Assembly: GCF_964020005.1 (NCBI RefSeq)
Contig: NZ_OZ026474.1
Coordinates: 744,001 to 808,000 of the forward strand
Direction: 5' to 3'
Origin: Spiroplasma endosymbiont of Atherix ibis
Lineage (GTDB): Bacteria; Bacillota_I; Bacilli_A; Mycoplasmatales; Mycoplasmataceae
Length of the DNA stretch: 64,000 nt
This document shows positions 22,841 through 32,140 of the stretch, one piece after another; position 1 is the first letter of the stretch; every line of letters begins with the position of its first letter. Position numbers and translations under genes: made by a program. The notes under the pieces are model-generated. The model was not told the origin of the DNA, searched no databases, and saw nothing but the letters and a program-made list of their open reading frames with translations.

Positions 22841-22880
22841 TATTATCTATATAGATAGTTATCTATATAGATAACTATCT
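22841..22880 (+). promoter_or_regulatory. Promoter -10 and 28-bp palindromic operator of the Cys-rich peptide gene
   Basis: A -10-like TATTAT (22841-22846) is followed by a perfect 28-bp palindrome at 22853-22880, half-site AGATAGTTATCTAT, with TATCTATATAGATA present twice in overlap. The palindrome ends just before AAGGAGG of the small gene, so a bound repressor would cover the transcription start. The -35 region is weak. The adjacent ArsR-type gene is the natural candidate to bind it. Confidence 0.7.
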
Positions 22881-22894
22881 TAAGGAGGATTACT

Positions 22895-22966
22895 ATGAAT
22901 AAAATTTTTTCAGGATGTAATTGTGAATTATGTACATGTTCAAATTGTACTTGCTCAAATTGCTAA
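22895..22966 (+). CDS. 23-residue cysteine-rich peptide, metallothionein-like
   Basis: ATG to TAA encodes MNKIFSG followed by CNCELCTCSNCTCSNC: seven Cys in 23 residues, all in CxC or CxxC spacing (C8, 10, 13, 15, 18, 20, 23). The start has an excellent Shine-Dalgarno AAGGAGG 8 bases upstream. The last part contains a short internal repeat CSNCTCSNC. It has its own promoter with palindrome and its own terminator, and faces the ArsR-type gene, as expected for a metal-response target. I know no named family this short; sequestration of a soft metal or metalloid is inference. It could instead be a regulatory leader peptide, but no gene follows it. Confidence 0.72.
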   Translation: MNKIFSGCNCELCTCSNCTCSNC

Positions 22967-22980
22967 TAAAAAATTCTTAA

Positions 22981-23003
22981 AATAGAGTTATAAAAACTCT
23001 ATT
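22981..23003. terminator. Bidirectional terminator between the Cys-rich peptide and arsR-type genes
   Basis: AATAGAGTT-ATAAA-AACTCTATT stem followed by T on the plus strand and preceded by A-rich sequence, so it can serve both convergent genes. It abuts the repressor stop codon. Confidence 0.8.
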
Positions 23004-23004
23004 T

Positions 23005-23322
23005 TTATTTATTACATTTTGAACAAATCATTAACTTTTTCTCTTCTTGTAATGAACTTATAAAATTATCTATTTCTTTTATCATTTCTTTATTTACTTT
23101 ATATATTTTTGAGTTTTTTTCTTTTATAGAGTTTAAAATTCCTACTTTTTCTAACATTTGCATATGATAACTTAAAGTTGGTTGAGTAATATTTAAATTA
23201 TCTAATATATTTTGAGCACACTTATTACAACCACAATCACAAATCATGTTAATAATTTTTAATCTTGTTGGATCTGCTAATGTTTTAAAAATTTCTGCAA
23301 ATTTTATATATTTTTCTTTCAT
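23005..23322 (-). CDS. ArsR/SmtB-family metal- or thiol-sensing repressor
   Basis: 105 residues with a winged helix-turn-helix: FAEIFKTLADPTRLKIINMI, then ITQPTLSYHMQMLEKVGIL as the recognition helix. Just before that helix lies ICDCGCNKCAQ, with four Cys; this is where ArsR proteins carry the ELCVCDL thiol site for As(III). A second CSKC pair ends the protein. So the sensor very probably binds a thiophilic ion; which one cannot be read from sequence. It is convergent with the Cys-rich peptide gene and divergent from the CPHC lipoprotein, with an extended -10 promoter. Confidence 0.9.
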   Translation of the reverse strand: MKEKYIKFAEIFKTLADPTRLKIINMICDCGCNKCAQNILDNLNITQPTLSYHMQMLEKVGILNSIKEKNSKIYKVNKEMIKEIDNFISSLQEEKKLMICSKCNK

Positions 23323-23356
23323 ATATAACCTTCTATTAATTTCAGTAATTTAAATA

Positions 23357-23365
23357 ATTATATCA
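23357..23365 (-). promoter_or_regulatory. Extended -10 promoter of the arsR-type gene
   Basis: TGATATAAT on the minus strand, a perfect extended -10 (TG-N-TATAAT), about 35 bases before the start codon. The 28-bp palindrome is not repeated here. Confidence 0.6.
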
Positions 23366-23464
23366 AGTTTAAATTAAATTATTTTTGGAATTTATTTTTT
23401 AAATAAAAAAATATTCTTTAACAAAAATGTGTAAAATAATAATAGTAAATTAGGAGTGATTAAA

Positions 23465-24301
23465 GTGAAAAAATTACTTAGTGTAATTTCAACCGCAACA
23501 CTAGTTGGAACATCAACTTTAACTGTTGTTTCTTGTAGTTCAAACAAAAATTATAACGAGTTTAAAAAATGAATTGATAACAAAGACTCATTCATTTTAT
23601 ATATAGGAGAAGATAACTGTCCACATTGTCAAGATTTTGAATATGTACAAAAAAAATACAATAAAAAATTGAATGAAAAAATTAGTGAATTAAATACAAG
23701 TTACAACCAAAAAGTTGTAAATCAAGAAGGTTCTGAACATCCAGATTCACTTATAGCATATGGTCAAAAATTAAATAATGATGTTGATTTAAGAACATTT
23801 AAAACAGAAGAATATCAAAGTAAATTTACTGAAAAGTGAACAAAAAACATTCTAAATTGAATGATTGATGAAGTAACTCAAATTTATAAAAAACAATATA
23901 CAATTGGTGATATGAGTGATAAATTAGCAACAAAATTAGCTAAAGTAAAAGTAAAACAATACTTTAATCTTGATAAAATTCAAGGATTTCCAATATTTAT
24001 ACTAATAAGAAATGGTAAACTAGTTTCTTGAGAAAATGGTTTTGGAAATAAACCTGCTGGAGGATGAACTGAAACTTTACTTGATAATTTATTTAATCCA
24101 TTAATAACTGCAATGAATAATAGAGAACAAGAAACAGAAATTATAAATAAAGTAAATGATGGAACAAATTCTGGTTCTGGTGGAGAATCTGGTGGTTCTG
24201 GAGGTTCTGGTGGAGAATCAAAAACAAAAAATAATAAATTATTAAGTTATTCAGTAAGTGATCAATTTTTAAATGATTTTCTAATTAATACAATTAGTTA
24301 A
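23465..24301 (+). CDS. Thioredoxin-like lipoprotein with CPHC motif
   Basis: 278 residues from a GTG start (TAGGAG 7 bases upstream). The signal peptide ends in a lipobox VVSCSS, so it is a membrane-anchored surface lipoprotein. A thioredoxin-type active site CPHC follows ILYIGEDN, and IQGFPIFILIRNG supplies the cis-Pro strand, so it probably reduces, oxidises or isomerises disulfides outside the cell. Near the C-terminus a flexible Gly/Ser linker (SGSGGESGGSGGSGG) precedes a short terminal segment. Five UGA Trp. Divergent from the ArsR-type gene; a link in function is inference. Confidence 0.88.
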
Positions 24302-24304
24302 AAT

Positions 24305-24333
24305 AAAAAAACTCCTTAATAGGGAGTTTTTTT
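24305..24333 (+). terminator. Terminator after the CPHC lipoprotein
   Basis: AAAAAACTCC-TTAATAG-GGAGTTTTTT hairpin followed by T, starting 4 bases after the stop. Confidence 0.85.
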
Positions 24334-24361
24334 ATTTTAACTATCTAACTAATTTTTTTAA

Positions 24362-24389
24362 AAGAAAAAAGCACTTTTTATAGTGCTTT
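24362..24389 (-). terminator. Terminator of the tRNA cluster
   Basis: Minus strand AAAGCACT-ATAAAA-AGTGCTTT with a T-run, about 20 bases after the last tRNA. Confidence 0.8.
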
Positions 24390-24408
24390 CTTAATCAAGT
24401 CCTTATAA

Positions 24409-24497
24409 TGGTCCCCAGGGCCGGACTTGAACCGGCACGACCGCTTAAAGTCGCTGGATTTTAAGTCCAGTGCGTCTACCTATTCCGCCACCTGGGG
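24409..24497 (-). tRNA. tRNA-Leu (UAA)
   Basis: Minus strand, 89 bases with encoded CCA. Acceptor CCCCAGG pairs with CCTGGGG; anticodon stem CTGGACT-TAA-AATCCAG; a long variable arm as expected for Leu; GGTTCAAGTCC T-loop. Confidence 0.96.
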
Positions 24498-24510
24498 TTT
24501 AATAAAAAAA

Positions 24511-24586
<76 letters not shown>

Positions 24587-24600
24587 GTTATTAAAATAAA

Positions 24601-24675
24601 TGGCTGGGCTAGCAGGATTCGAACCGGCGCATGAGGGAGTCAAAGTCCCTTGCCTTACCGCTTGGCTATAGCCCA
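24601..24675 (-). tRNA. tRNA-Gln (UUG)
   Basis: 75 bases with encoded CCA; acceptor TGGGCTA with TAGCCCA; anticodon loop CTTTGAC between AGGGA and TCCCT gives UUG. Confidence 0.96.
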
Positions 24676-24680
24676 ATAAC

Positions 24681-24764
24681 TGGTGGGGAGTGACGGATTC
24701 GAACCGCCGAACCGTTAGGAGATGGTTTACAGCCACCCGCGTTTAGCCACTTCGCTAACTCCCC
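24681..24764 (-). tRNA. tRNA-Tyr (GUA)
   Basis: 84 bases with encoded CCA and a long variable arm; acceptor GGGGAGT with ACTCCCC; anticodon loop CTGTAAA gives GUA. Confidence 0.96.
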
Positions 24765-24778
24765 TTTAAATAATAATG

Positions 24779-24854
24779 TGGTGCTGACTAAAGGACTTGA
24801 ACCTTCGACCTATTGATTACTAGTCAATTGCTCTACCAACTGAGCTAAGTCATC
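24779..24854 (-). tRNA. tRNA-Thr (AGU), with an acceptor mismatch
   Basis: 76 bases with encoded CCA; anticodon loop CTAGTAA between TTGA and TCAA gives AGU, a Thr anticodon known in mollicutes. The acceptor reads GATGACT against AGTCAGC, leaving A2 opposite G71. The four other arms look normal. Confidence 0.93.
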
Positions 24855-24889
24855 ATTTATCCTTTTCTTCAAAAGTAAGAACCTTTTCA

Positions 24890-24919
24890 ATTATACAAAA
24901 AAAATTAAGTTAAAGTCAA
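24890..24919 (-). promoter_or_regulatory. Promoter of the tRNA cluster
   Basis: TTGACT (24914-24919), 18-base spacer, perfect TATAAT (24890-24895) on the minus strand, 36 bases before tRNA-Thr. The five tRNA genes Thr-Tyr-Gln-Lys-Leu are likely one transcript. Confidence 0.85.
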
Positions 24920-24982
24920 TATTTTTTATAAATATTTTTAAAAAGATATTAAAATTGTTCTGTAACCTTTTTTTAAATAAAA

Positions 24983-25004
24983 AAGCACTCTGGGCGGAGT
25001 ACTT
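24983..25004 (-). terminator. Probable terminator of the thyA-dfrA-plsC-deoA unit
   Basis: Minus strand AAGTACTC-CGCCCA-GAGTGCTT with one mismatch, followed by six T. It lies about 190 bases after the deoA stop. The stretch 24920-25190 holds no gene I can support. Confidence 0.6.
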
Positions 25005-25190
25005 ATTTAATAAATCTAGAATAGTCAATACTTTTATATATTATAAATCTAAATATTATGTTCATTTGATAGGGCTAAATAAACATTATGGGCTAATGAT
25101 CTTAAACTATTCCAGACAAATAAATTATATTTTAAAATTCATTAAATTTCAATATTTAAAAATTATTTTTTTAAATATATTTATAATACT

Positions 25191-26492
25191 TTAATTAGTC
25201 AAAAGTTTAAGAATTAATTTATCATTTTGTTTTTTATCATTTATTATAATTAATTCTTCTGCTTTTTGTTTAAAATTATTAACATCATCCCTATTTGTAT
25301 AAAGAGTCATTATAGATTCTCCTTTTTTTACAAATTCATTAGTTGTTTTATTTAAATAAATTCCTGCAGAAAAATCAATTTCTTCTTCTTTAGTTGCTCT
25401 TCCAGCTCCTAAATACATTGAAAGATATCCTAATTGATCTGCTGAAGCAAATGAAACATAACCATCTTTTTGAGCTAAAATTTCAATAACATGTTTTGTT
25501 GAAAAGTTTTTATCATAATTAACAATTACATCAAAATTTCCGTTTTGTGCCTTTATAAAGTCTTTTAACAAGTGTGCAGCGCTTTTATTTTTTAATACTT
25601 TTAAAAGCTCTTCTTTAGCTATTTTTAGGTCTTTAAAAACTTTATTTTGTACTAAAGTCAATCCAGCTGCAGTTATACACAATTCTTCTAAATCAGCAGG
25701 TCCATTGCCATTTAAAGTATCTCATGCTTCTTTTACTTCAATTGCATTACCAATTGCTCTACCTAATGGTTTATCCATATTTGTAATCATTACACTAACA
25801 TTTCTATTATGTTCTTTTCCAATACTTATCATTGTTTTAGAAAGTTCTACAGCGCTTTCTAAATCCTTCATAAAAGCTCCACTTCCCATTTTTACATCTA
25901 AAATAATGCTATCTGCTGGAATAACTAATTTTTTAGACATAATACTTGAAGCAATTAATGGAATTGAATCAACAGTGCCTGTAACATCTCTTAAAGCATA
26001 AAGTTTTTTATCTGCAGGAACTATTTCACTTGATTGACTCATAATTGAAATACCTACTTTATTTAATATGTCTTTAAACTTTTCTTCTGATATTTCCCCA
26101 GTTCATCCTGGACAACTTTCTAATTTATCAATAGTTCCCCCAGTTTGGCCTAATCCTCTACCTGATAGTTTAGCAACTTTAACTCCAAATTTTGCAACTA
26201 AAGGTGAGAAAATTAAACTTGTTTTATCTCCTACTCCTCCTGTTGAATGTTTATCTGCTATTTGCCCTTTTACTTCACTTAAATCATAAGTTATACCTGA
26301 ATCTATCATTGCTTGAGTAAATGAAGCAATTTCTTTTATTGACATGCCATTAAATCATACAGCCATATTAAAAGCAGACATTTGATAATCTTTTAATGAA
26401 TTATTAACAAAAGAATTAACTACTCAATAAATTTCTTGAGTAGTTAATTCTTTATTATTTTTCTTTTTTTCTATAATATTTACAAAATTCAT
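25191..26492 (-). CDS. deoA: Pyrimidine-nucleoside (thymidine) phosphorylase
   Basis: Splits thymidine/uridine with phosphate into base and sugar phosphate for salvage. 433 residues, normal. The family signature [17 protein letters not shown] and the phosphate loop [13 protein letters not shown] are present, as are [12 protein letters not shown]-like and [10 protein letters not shown] segments. Three UGA Trp codons break it in the standard code. It ends the run thyA-dfrA-plsC-deoA, linking thymidylate metabolism with nucleoside salvage. Confidence 0.97.
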
Positions 26493-26518
26493 CTTTTTAT
26501 CTCCATTTTCATAAAAAA

Positions 26519-27397
26519 CTAGTAATATGCAACTCTATTTTTTTCATCTATTCTTTTTGGTTTTATACCTAATGCTTTTGGATCTCAGTTTTTATAAATT
26601 TCTATATTTTTTTCAACTTCTTTTTGAACATTTCTAGTTAGCATTTCTGTTTTAAGTGATATAAATTTTTCTGGCATTAATGCTTTTCCAAAAACTACTT
26701 TAATATGGAATTTTCCTTTTGGTCTCTTTTCAAATAATTTATAAGAATCAATTATTGAAATAGGAATAATTGGAACATATGCCATTTGAGCTAATTTCAT
26801 ACTTGCTGGCTGAAATTCATTTGGTTTTTGTTTAGCACTTCTTGTTCCTTCTGGAAAAATTATTAAACTTCTTTTATATTCAGAAATTAATACTTTTGCT
26901 TCTTTCATAGCATTTAATGCACTTCTTGGATTTGTTCTATCTAAAGGTACATTGTCAATTAAATTCATAAAATGTCTAAATATTTTTGTTTTTCATAATT
27001 CTTGTTTTGCTATAAAAGCAATTGGTTGTTGTAAAGAAAAATCATTTATAGCCATCATTAAAATTGAATCCAAATTTGACTGATGATTTGGTGCTAAAAC
27101 AATACCTCTATCTAATCAGTTTTCAATTCCTATAACATCTACTTGCACATTAGCAATTTTTAAAACTTTTCTACTTTTCTTTTTAACTCAGTTATATCTT
27201 CATTCTTCTGAATATAGGTTTGGATCTTGTTTTATTTTTTTTGATATTTTTTTAGCTTTGGCAGTAACTCTTCAAATACTTCATGCATTAGTAAATAATC
27301 TTCATTTACTTACATGTGCCATTTCTTTTTTATCTTTCTTCTCTTCTTGAGTTTTATCACTTAAATTTTCTTGTTTTGCTAATTCTAATTGTTCCAT
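26519..27397 (-). CDS. plsC: 1-acyl-sn-glycerol-3-phosphate acyltransferase
   Basis: Second acylation step of phosphatidic acid synthesis. 292 residues. The acyltransferase motif NHQSNLD (Hx4D), then FIAKQELW, VPLDRTNPRSA and FPEGTRS are all present. An unusually long basic N-terminal part of about 90 residues (with many UGA Trp) precedes the catalytic block. It starts 2 bases after dfrA and is followed by deoA. Confidence 0.94.
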
Positions 27398-27399
27398 TT

Positions 27400-27870
27400 T
27401 TAATACCTTTCATAATAATAGATTTCAAACTCTTCAAAATCCATTTTTTTTGTAATTTTAAAAAGCAACTGATCAAATTTTGGAGCAAAAACGTCTCCTT
27501 GATAATTCTTTTTAATAACACTAATTATTAATCTATCTGCATAGTTTAATGCAGCTTCATAAATTTGAGAACCTCCTATAATAACAAGTTCTTCTTCTAT
27601 CGATTTATACTTTTCTAAAAAATCTTCTAATTTATTAGATAATTCAATATCATTATAACTCTTTTCCAATTTTCTTGAAGTAATTAATATATTTTTTCTA
27701 TTTGGTAGTGGTTTAACAGATAAAGAATCTCAAGTATTTCTACCCATCAAAACAGTTTTGTTTTTTGTATAATTTATAAAATGTTGCATTTCTTCTTTAA
27801 TTTTTCAAGGTAATTTATTGTTTTTGCCAATAATGCCATCCTTAGTTTGTGCTCAAATAAGTGAAATCAT
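27400..27870 (-). CDS. dfrA: Dihydrofolate reductase
   Basis: Regenerates tetrahydrofolate, needed by ThyA. 156 residues, normal. MISLIWAQTKDGIIGKNNKLPW is the folate-binding start (W and LPW, UGA coded), VLMGRNTWDSL the NADPH loop, and IIGGSQIYEAAL the second glycine motif. Its ATG overlaps the thyA stop (TAATG), so the two are translationally coupled. Many mollicutes lack this enzyme, so the pair is a useful lineage marker. Confidence 0.97.
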
Positions 27871-28739
27871 TAAACAGCCACTACTCCTTTAATTGCTGAA
27901 TGACTCTCATATCATTGTAAAGAAATATCTTCATATTTTATTTTAAAAATTGATTTATTATCTGCATTAATTTTTAAAGTTGGTAATTTTTTAGGTTCTC
28001 TTGTTAATTGCAATTTTAATTGTTCAATATGATTTGAATAAATATGAGCATCTCCTATTGTATGAATAAAATATCTTGGTTTTAAATTACATTCCTTAGC
28101 TACTAATTCTAAAAGTAAAGAATAACTTGCTATATTAAAAGGTACACCTAAAAAAATATCTCCACTTCTTTGATAAAGTTGTAAATCGATAAAATTATCT
28201 TTTGAAACATAAAATTGAAATAAAGAATGACATGGAGGTAGTGCCATTTTGTTAACCTCTGCTGGATTTCAAGCAGAAATGATATGTCTTCTTGAATATG
28301 GATTAAGTTTAATGTCACTAATTAAATTTTTAAACTGATCTACACCATTAAAATTTCTTCATTGTTTTCCATAAACAGGTCCTAAATCTCCATATTTTTT
28401 AGCAAAATTTAAATCAGTTCTAATCTTTTCTACAAATTCTTGTAAAGTCTCATTTTTATATTCTTTTTCTTTTTTAAAGATTTCATAAGGTCATTCATTT
28501 CAAATATTGACATTATTATCAACAAGATATTTTATATTTGTATCTCCACTAATAAATCAAAGAATTTCATGAACAATTCCTTTAAAAAAAACTTTTTTTG
28601 TTGTAACAAGAGGAAAGCCTTGTCTTAAATCATATCTTGATTGAGTTCCAAATTTTGAAATAGTTCCCGTATTGGTTCTATCTTCTCTATTCTCTCCAGT
28701 TTCTAAAACTTCTTTTACCAAATCCAAATATTGTTTCAC
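27870..28739 (-). CDS. thyA: Thymidylate synthase ThyA
   Basis: Converts dUMP to dTMP using methylene-tetrahydrofolate. 289 residues. Active-site Cys in [12 protein letters not shown], then [17 protein letters not shown] and the dUMP-binding [19 protein letters not shown] near the C-terminus. The start is GTG (VKQYLDLV) with AAGGTGATA directly upstream; an upstream in-frame ATG would lie ahead of this site. It is the first gene of its unit, behind a TATAAT at 28756-28761. Confidence 0.97.
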
Positions 28740-28755
28740 ATTATCACCTTCTAAC

Positions 28756-28761
28756 ATTATA
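28756..28761 (-). promoter_or_regulatory. -10 element for thyA
   Basis: Perfect TATAAT on the minus strand 17 bases before the thyA GTG. The -35 region overlaps the T-run of the acpS terminator and has no clear consensus. Confidence 0.45.
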
Positions 28762-28776
28762 ACTAGTAAAAAAAAT

Positions 28777-28804
28777 AAAAACCACAAAATATAGTGTGGT
28801 TTTT
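28777..28804 (-). terminator. Terminator after acpS
   Basis: Minus strand AAAACCACA-CTATATTT-TGTGGTTTT hairpin followed by T-rich sequence. It overlaps the acpS stop codon by 2 bases. Confidence 0.85.
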
Positions 28805-29123
28805 ATAAATTTAAAGCTACTGCAACTGAGTAGTTTTCTTCATGACTTATTGATATTTCAATATTTTCATATTCTTTATTTTCTATAATTGGCTTTTCAT
28901 TTTGATAAACAATATTAATTGAATTTGAAACAACTTTATTTTCAATACATTTTATTATTGCTTCTTTTGCAGCTCATCTTCCTGCTATAAATTTAATTTT
29001 TGCTTCTTGACTTTCTAATTTGCTTAATAAAATAAATTCATTTTTATGTAAAAATTTCTTTAAGAATTTATCATTTAGATTAATTCTTTTATTTTCAACA
29101 ATATCTATTCCTATTTTTGCCAT
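28803..29123 (-). CDS. acpS: Holo-acyl carrier protein synthase
   Basis: Attaches 4'-phosphopantetheine to ACP. 106 residues. MAKIGIDIVENKRI carries the metal-binding Asp, FIAGRWAAKEAIIKC the conserved Glu/Lys, and ISISHEENYSVAVAL the end motif. It starts 2 bases after the membrane protein gene stop and ends within its terminator. Confidence 0.95.
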
Positions 29124-29125
29124 AA

Positions 29126-30676
29126 TTAATTAAAGTATCCTTTTGCAAAATCAAAGTAATATTGAATTCAATAACTATTTCTATAATTTTCTTTTCATCA
29201 TTCACTTTGATATTCAATATTATTAACATTATTTTTTGTATCATAATTTGAATAATTAAAAGGAATTCCATCAATACCATAGAACTCTCCAAGTTTTAGT
29301 TCTCCTGAAGGTACTATTTCTAATCCATCAATTAAATAACTTGCTGTATAAATTGCTGATAAATAAGGCATTGTATCTAAATTATTTCTTGTTGTTGCAT
29401 TTACATAATTTAAACTTTTAAAGAAATTATAAGTTAATTTTGGATCTCTTAAAAGAGTTGACATATATCTTTGAGTTGTTTTACCAATTTTTTTTCATTT
29501 TTGATCAATAATATTAGCTAATGTAATAAATGGATTAATTCTAGTATCTTCTTGTGTATTAGGACTTTCACTAGCTCATTTATAAAAGCCTATCATTTCC
29601 CTTTCATTTATTCATCCTTCATGTATATTTTTTTCATCATGATTTGTTGCTAAATAATACTTATCTAAAGCATTAATTAATTGAACACTTGTAACTTCAG
29701 ATTTTGAAGCATTTTTATCTTTTATAAATATAGTTGAACCCATTAGCATCATTTCTGTTGCTAATCTAAAAATAGATTTTGAATCTTTTGGCATTACTTC
29801 AATACAAGTTGATAAAGGTGTATCAAATGGGTTTGTACTTGAATAGCCTTTTGCCAATAAATCTTCATAAACAATAAAGAAATCTTTTAAATTAGCTGTT
29901 GATTTATCTGCAATTAATTGAGAAGAAATAACCATAAGTGGATCTAATAGATATTTTGTTATACAAGAATTTGTATATGTAAATCCTAAGATTGGAACTG
30001 AGGGCATTGGTGAACTTATTTTTCTTGCCAAAGAATACTTTTTATATGAATTTCCATAAAGAATTTTATCTTTAACTTGCTCTTTTGTCATATTTGAATA
30101 GTCCATTAATCCTATTATTTGATTTTCTGTTTGAAATAATGGAAAACTTGCCATAAAACTAACAGACATTGATAAAGCCATTCCTAGAGCAAGACCATTA
30201 AAAGCACCTATTAATTTATCTACACTTCCAATAATTTTAACTTTACTTATTTTTCGTTTAAAAACTCTATAAAAAATTAAACCTATAATATTTACAAATA
30301 AAAATATAAAGATAGTAAGAAAAATGTACAATCCGAGTGCTGATATTACTTTTAAAATTTCATAACCAGTTCCTGAACTATCAATTGGTAAATTTGTTGA
30401 ATTTGGGAAAATATTTGAAATAAAGTTAACAATTGTTACACCAACAGAAGAAAAAACATTAACAAATCCAGATTTTACTCATAATTTCATAAAAATTGGA
30501 TTTAAAGAATTAGTTAAAATTTCTGGAACAAACATTAAAATTATAAGCGCTATAACTTGTAAAATAAGTAAATAAAAAGTTGCTAAAAAACCTCTTTTAA
30601 TTCCTCAAACAGTACAACCAATTATAATAGAAAAAGCTATTATATCAAATAGTCATCAAGGTCCTATATTAATCAT
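29126..30676 (-). CDS. CvpA-like membrane protein with a large extracytoplasmic domain
   Basis: 516 residues. The first ~190 residues have four membrane helices in the style of the CvpA/colicin V production family (FDIIAFSIIIGCTVWGIKRG, later GSVDKLIGAFNGLALGMALS). The remaining ~320 residues are soluble with many Tyr, Asn and Trp and no motif I know. CvpA assignment rests on the GxxRG and VDK-x-x-GAxxG segments. It is followed by acpS on the same transcript. The start ATG has GGAGG 8 bases upstream. Confidence 0.72.
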
Positions 30677-30778
30677 TGCTTTTCCTCCAATCGTACTACA
30701 AATTATTATACCAACTTTATTATTTGAAACTTAAATCATATTTTACTTTATAATTTATTTTAAAGGACTGATAGATAT

Positions 30779-31669
30779 ATGAATAGTAAAAGTTTTAAAA
30801 AAGTAAATGAAGAAACAATAAATAAAATTCTTAATGAAAATCAAAACTTTTTATATACTTCTAAAAATTCAAGTATAAAATATTTATTTAAACTTCCATA
30901 CGGACTTGTAATTAGTATTTACAAAACAAATACAATTTTATTACAAGGTGAACAAATCAATGAATTTGCAAATAAATATTTTTTAAAAACTGAAAATAAT
31001 AAAAATAATCCTACTTTAATAAAAAAAATAATAGAATTACCAAATATTGGCTGTGATGAAGTTGGAGTTGGAGATTTTTTTGGACCTTTAATAACTTGTT
31101 GTGCTTTTGTTGAAAAAGATTTCATGCAAAAATATAGTTCTTTAATAAAAGAAATAGTTGATTCAAAAAAAATAAAGGATTCAAAAATAATCAATTTATT
31201 TGAAAAAATAAAAGATAAAGTAACTTGAGAAATTTATGTACTTGATAATTCAAATTATAATAAAGCTTATAATATTTATAAAAATACTCATAAATTAAAA
31301 GCAATTTGTCATAATCAGTCTTTAAAAAAATTATTTAAAAATAATGTAAATTTGAAAAATAAACAAATAATAATGGATCAATTTGTAGATGAAAAAAATT
31401 ACTATAAATATTTGCAAGATCAAAAAGTTGTAATTAACAATATATATTTTGAAACTAAAGCTGAATCAAAATATATATCAGTTGCTTGTGCAAGTATTAT
31501 TTCAAGGTATCATTTTTTAAAAGAAATTAAAAAATTAGAAAGAGAATATCAAGTCAAATTACCTTTAGGAGCTAGCAATTATGTAAAAAACTACGTTAAT
31601 AAATATAAAATAGAAAAAAAATCAGAAGTTGAAAAATTTACAAAATTGCATTTCAACAGTAAAATATAA
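30779..31669 (+). CDS. rnhC: Ribonuclease HIII
   Basis: Cuts RNA in RNA-DNA hybrids. 296 residues: an N-terminal TBP-like substrate-binding domain (about 85 residues), then the catalytic start IGCDEVGVGDFFGPLITC with the Asp-Glu pair and GxGD typical for HIII. MDQFVDEKNYY and AESKYISVACASIISRY carry the remaining acidic and Ser residues. One UGA Trp. First plus-strand gene after a long minus block; it diverges from the CvpA-like gene. Confidence 0.95.
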
Positions 31670-31683
31670 AAAATCTTTTTAAT

Positions 31684-32110
31684 GAACTTGTCAATAAAAG
31701 TAGACACAATTTTAATAAATTTTATACTAAATAATTTTTTTTGATTATATTCTAACAAAAAGCTACATTACTAAAATAATTAAATCATGTTTAATTTAAT
31801 GAGAAATATTTATTATAAATATAATCACTTTTGGTTTATTAATTATAATATTAATCATTTTTGCTATAATTGGAAGTACAATAGAAGCATTCAAAGTAGC
31901 TGATATTGCAGTTGTTTAAGCTTTGTATTATAATTATTAAAATGATTACTACAAATATGTTTTTTAGTTATGCAATTCAATATAAAAAACTGCAAATTTC
32001 ATTACACATATGAAATCATTTACAATTATTACAAGTTTTTGTAGTAATTCTTATATGAAAATTACTACAACAGCAATTAGTACAAGAACTATTTTTTCAA
32101 TTATTTAAAA
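31684..32110. other. Gene-poor stretch with decayed IS end and gene fragment
   Basis: About 470 bases lie between rnhC and the dehydrogenase gene. TGAACTTGTCAATAAAAGTA at 31684-31703 resembles a degenerate IS3-type terminal repeat. At about 31800-31920 a code-4 frame reads as one hydrophobic segment ending FAIIGSTIEAFKVADIAVV before TAA, possibly the tail of a lost membrane protein. No intact gene is visible. Confidence 0.4.
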
Positions 32111-32140
32111 TAAAAAATAGTTTAAATTAAAAGGAGAACT

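Noticed and set aside
22841-22880. CRISPR-like or tandem repeat reading of the TATCTATATAGATA units
   Set aside because: Only two overlapping copies exist and together they form one palindrome, which fits an operator better.
25705-26289. Plus-strand frames across the deoA region
   Set aside because: They are antisense to a clear thymidine phosphorylase and have no ribosome-binding site.
28803-29292. Additional 65-codon frame at the acpS start
   Set aside because: It is an out-of-phase reading that overlaps acpS and the end of the CvpA-like gene; both real frames have better motifs.
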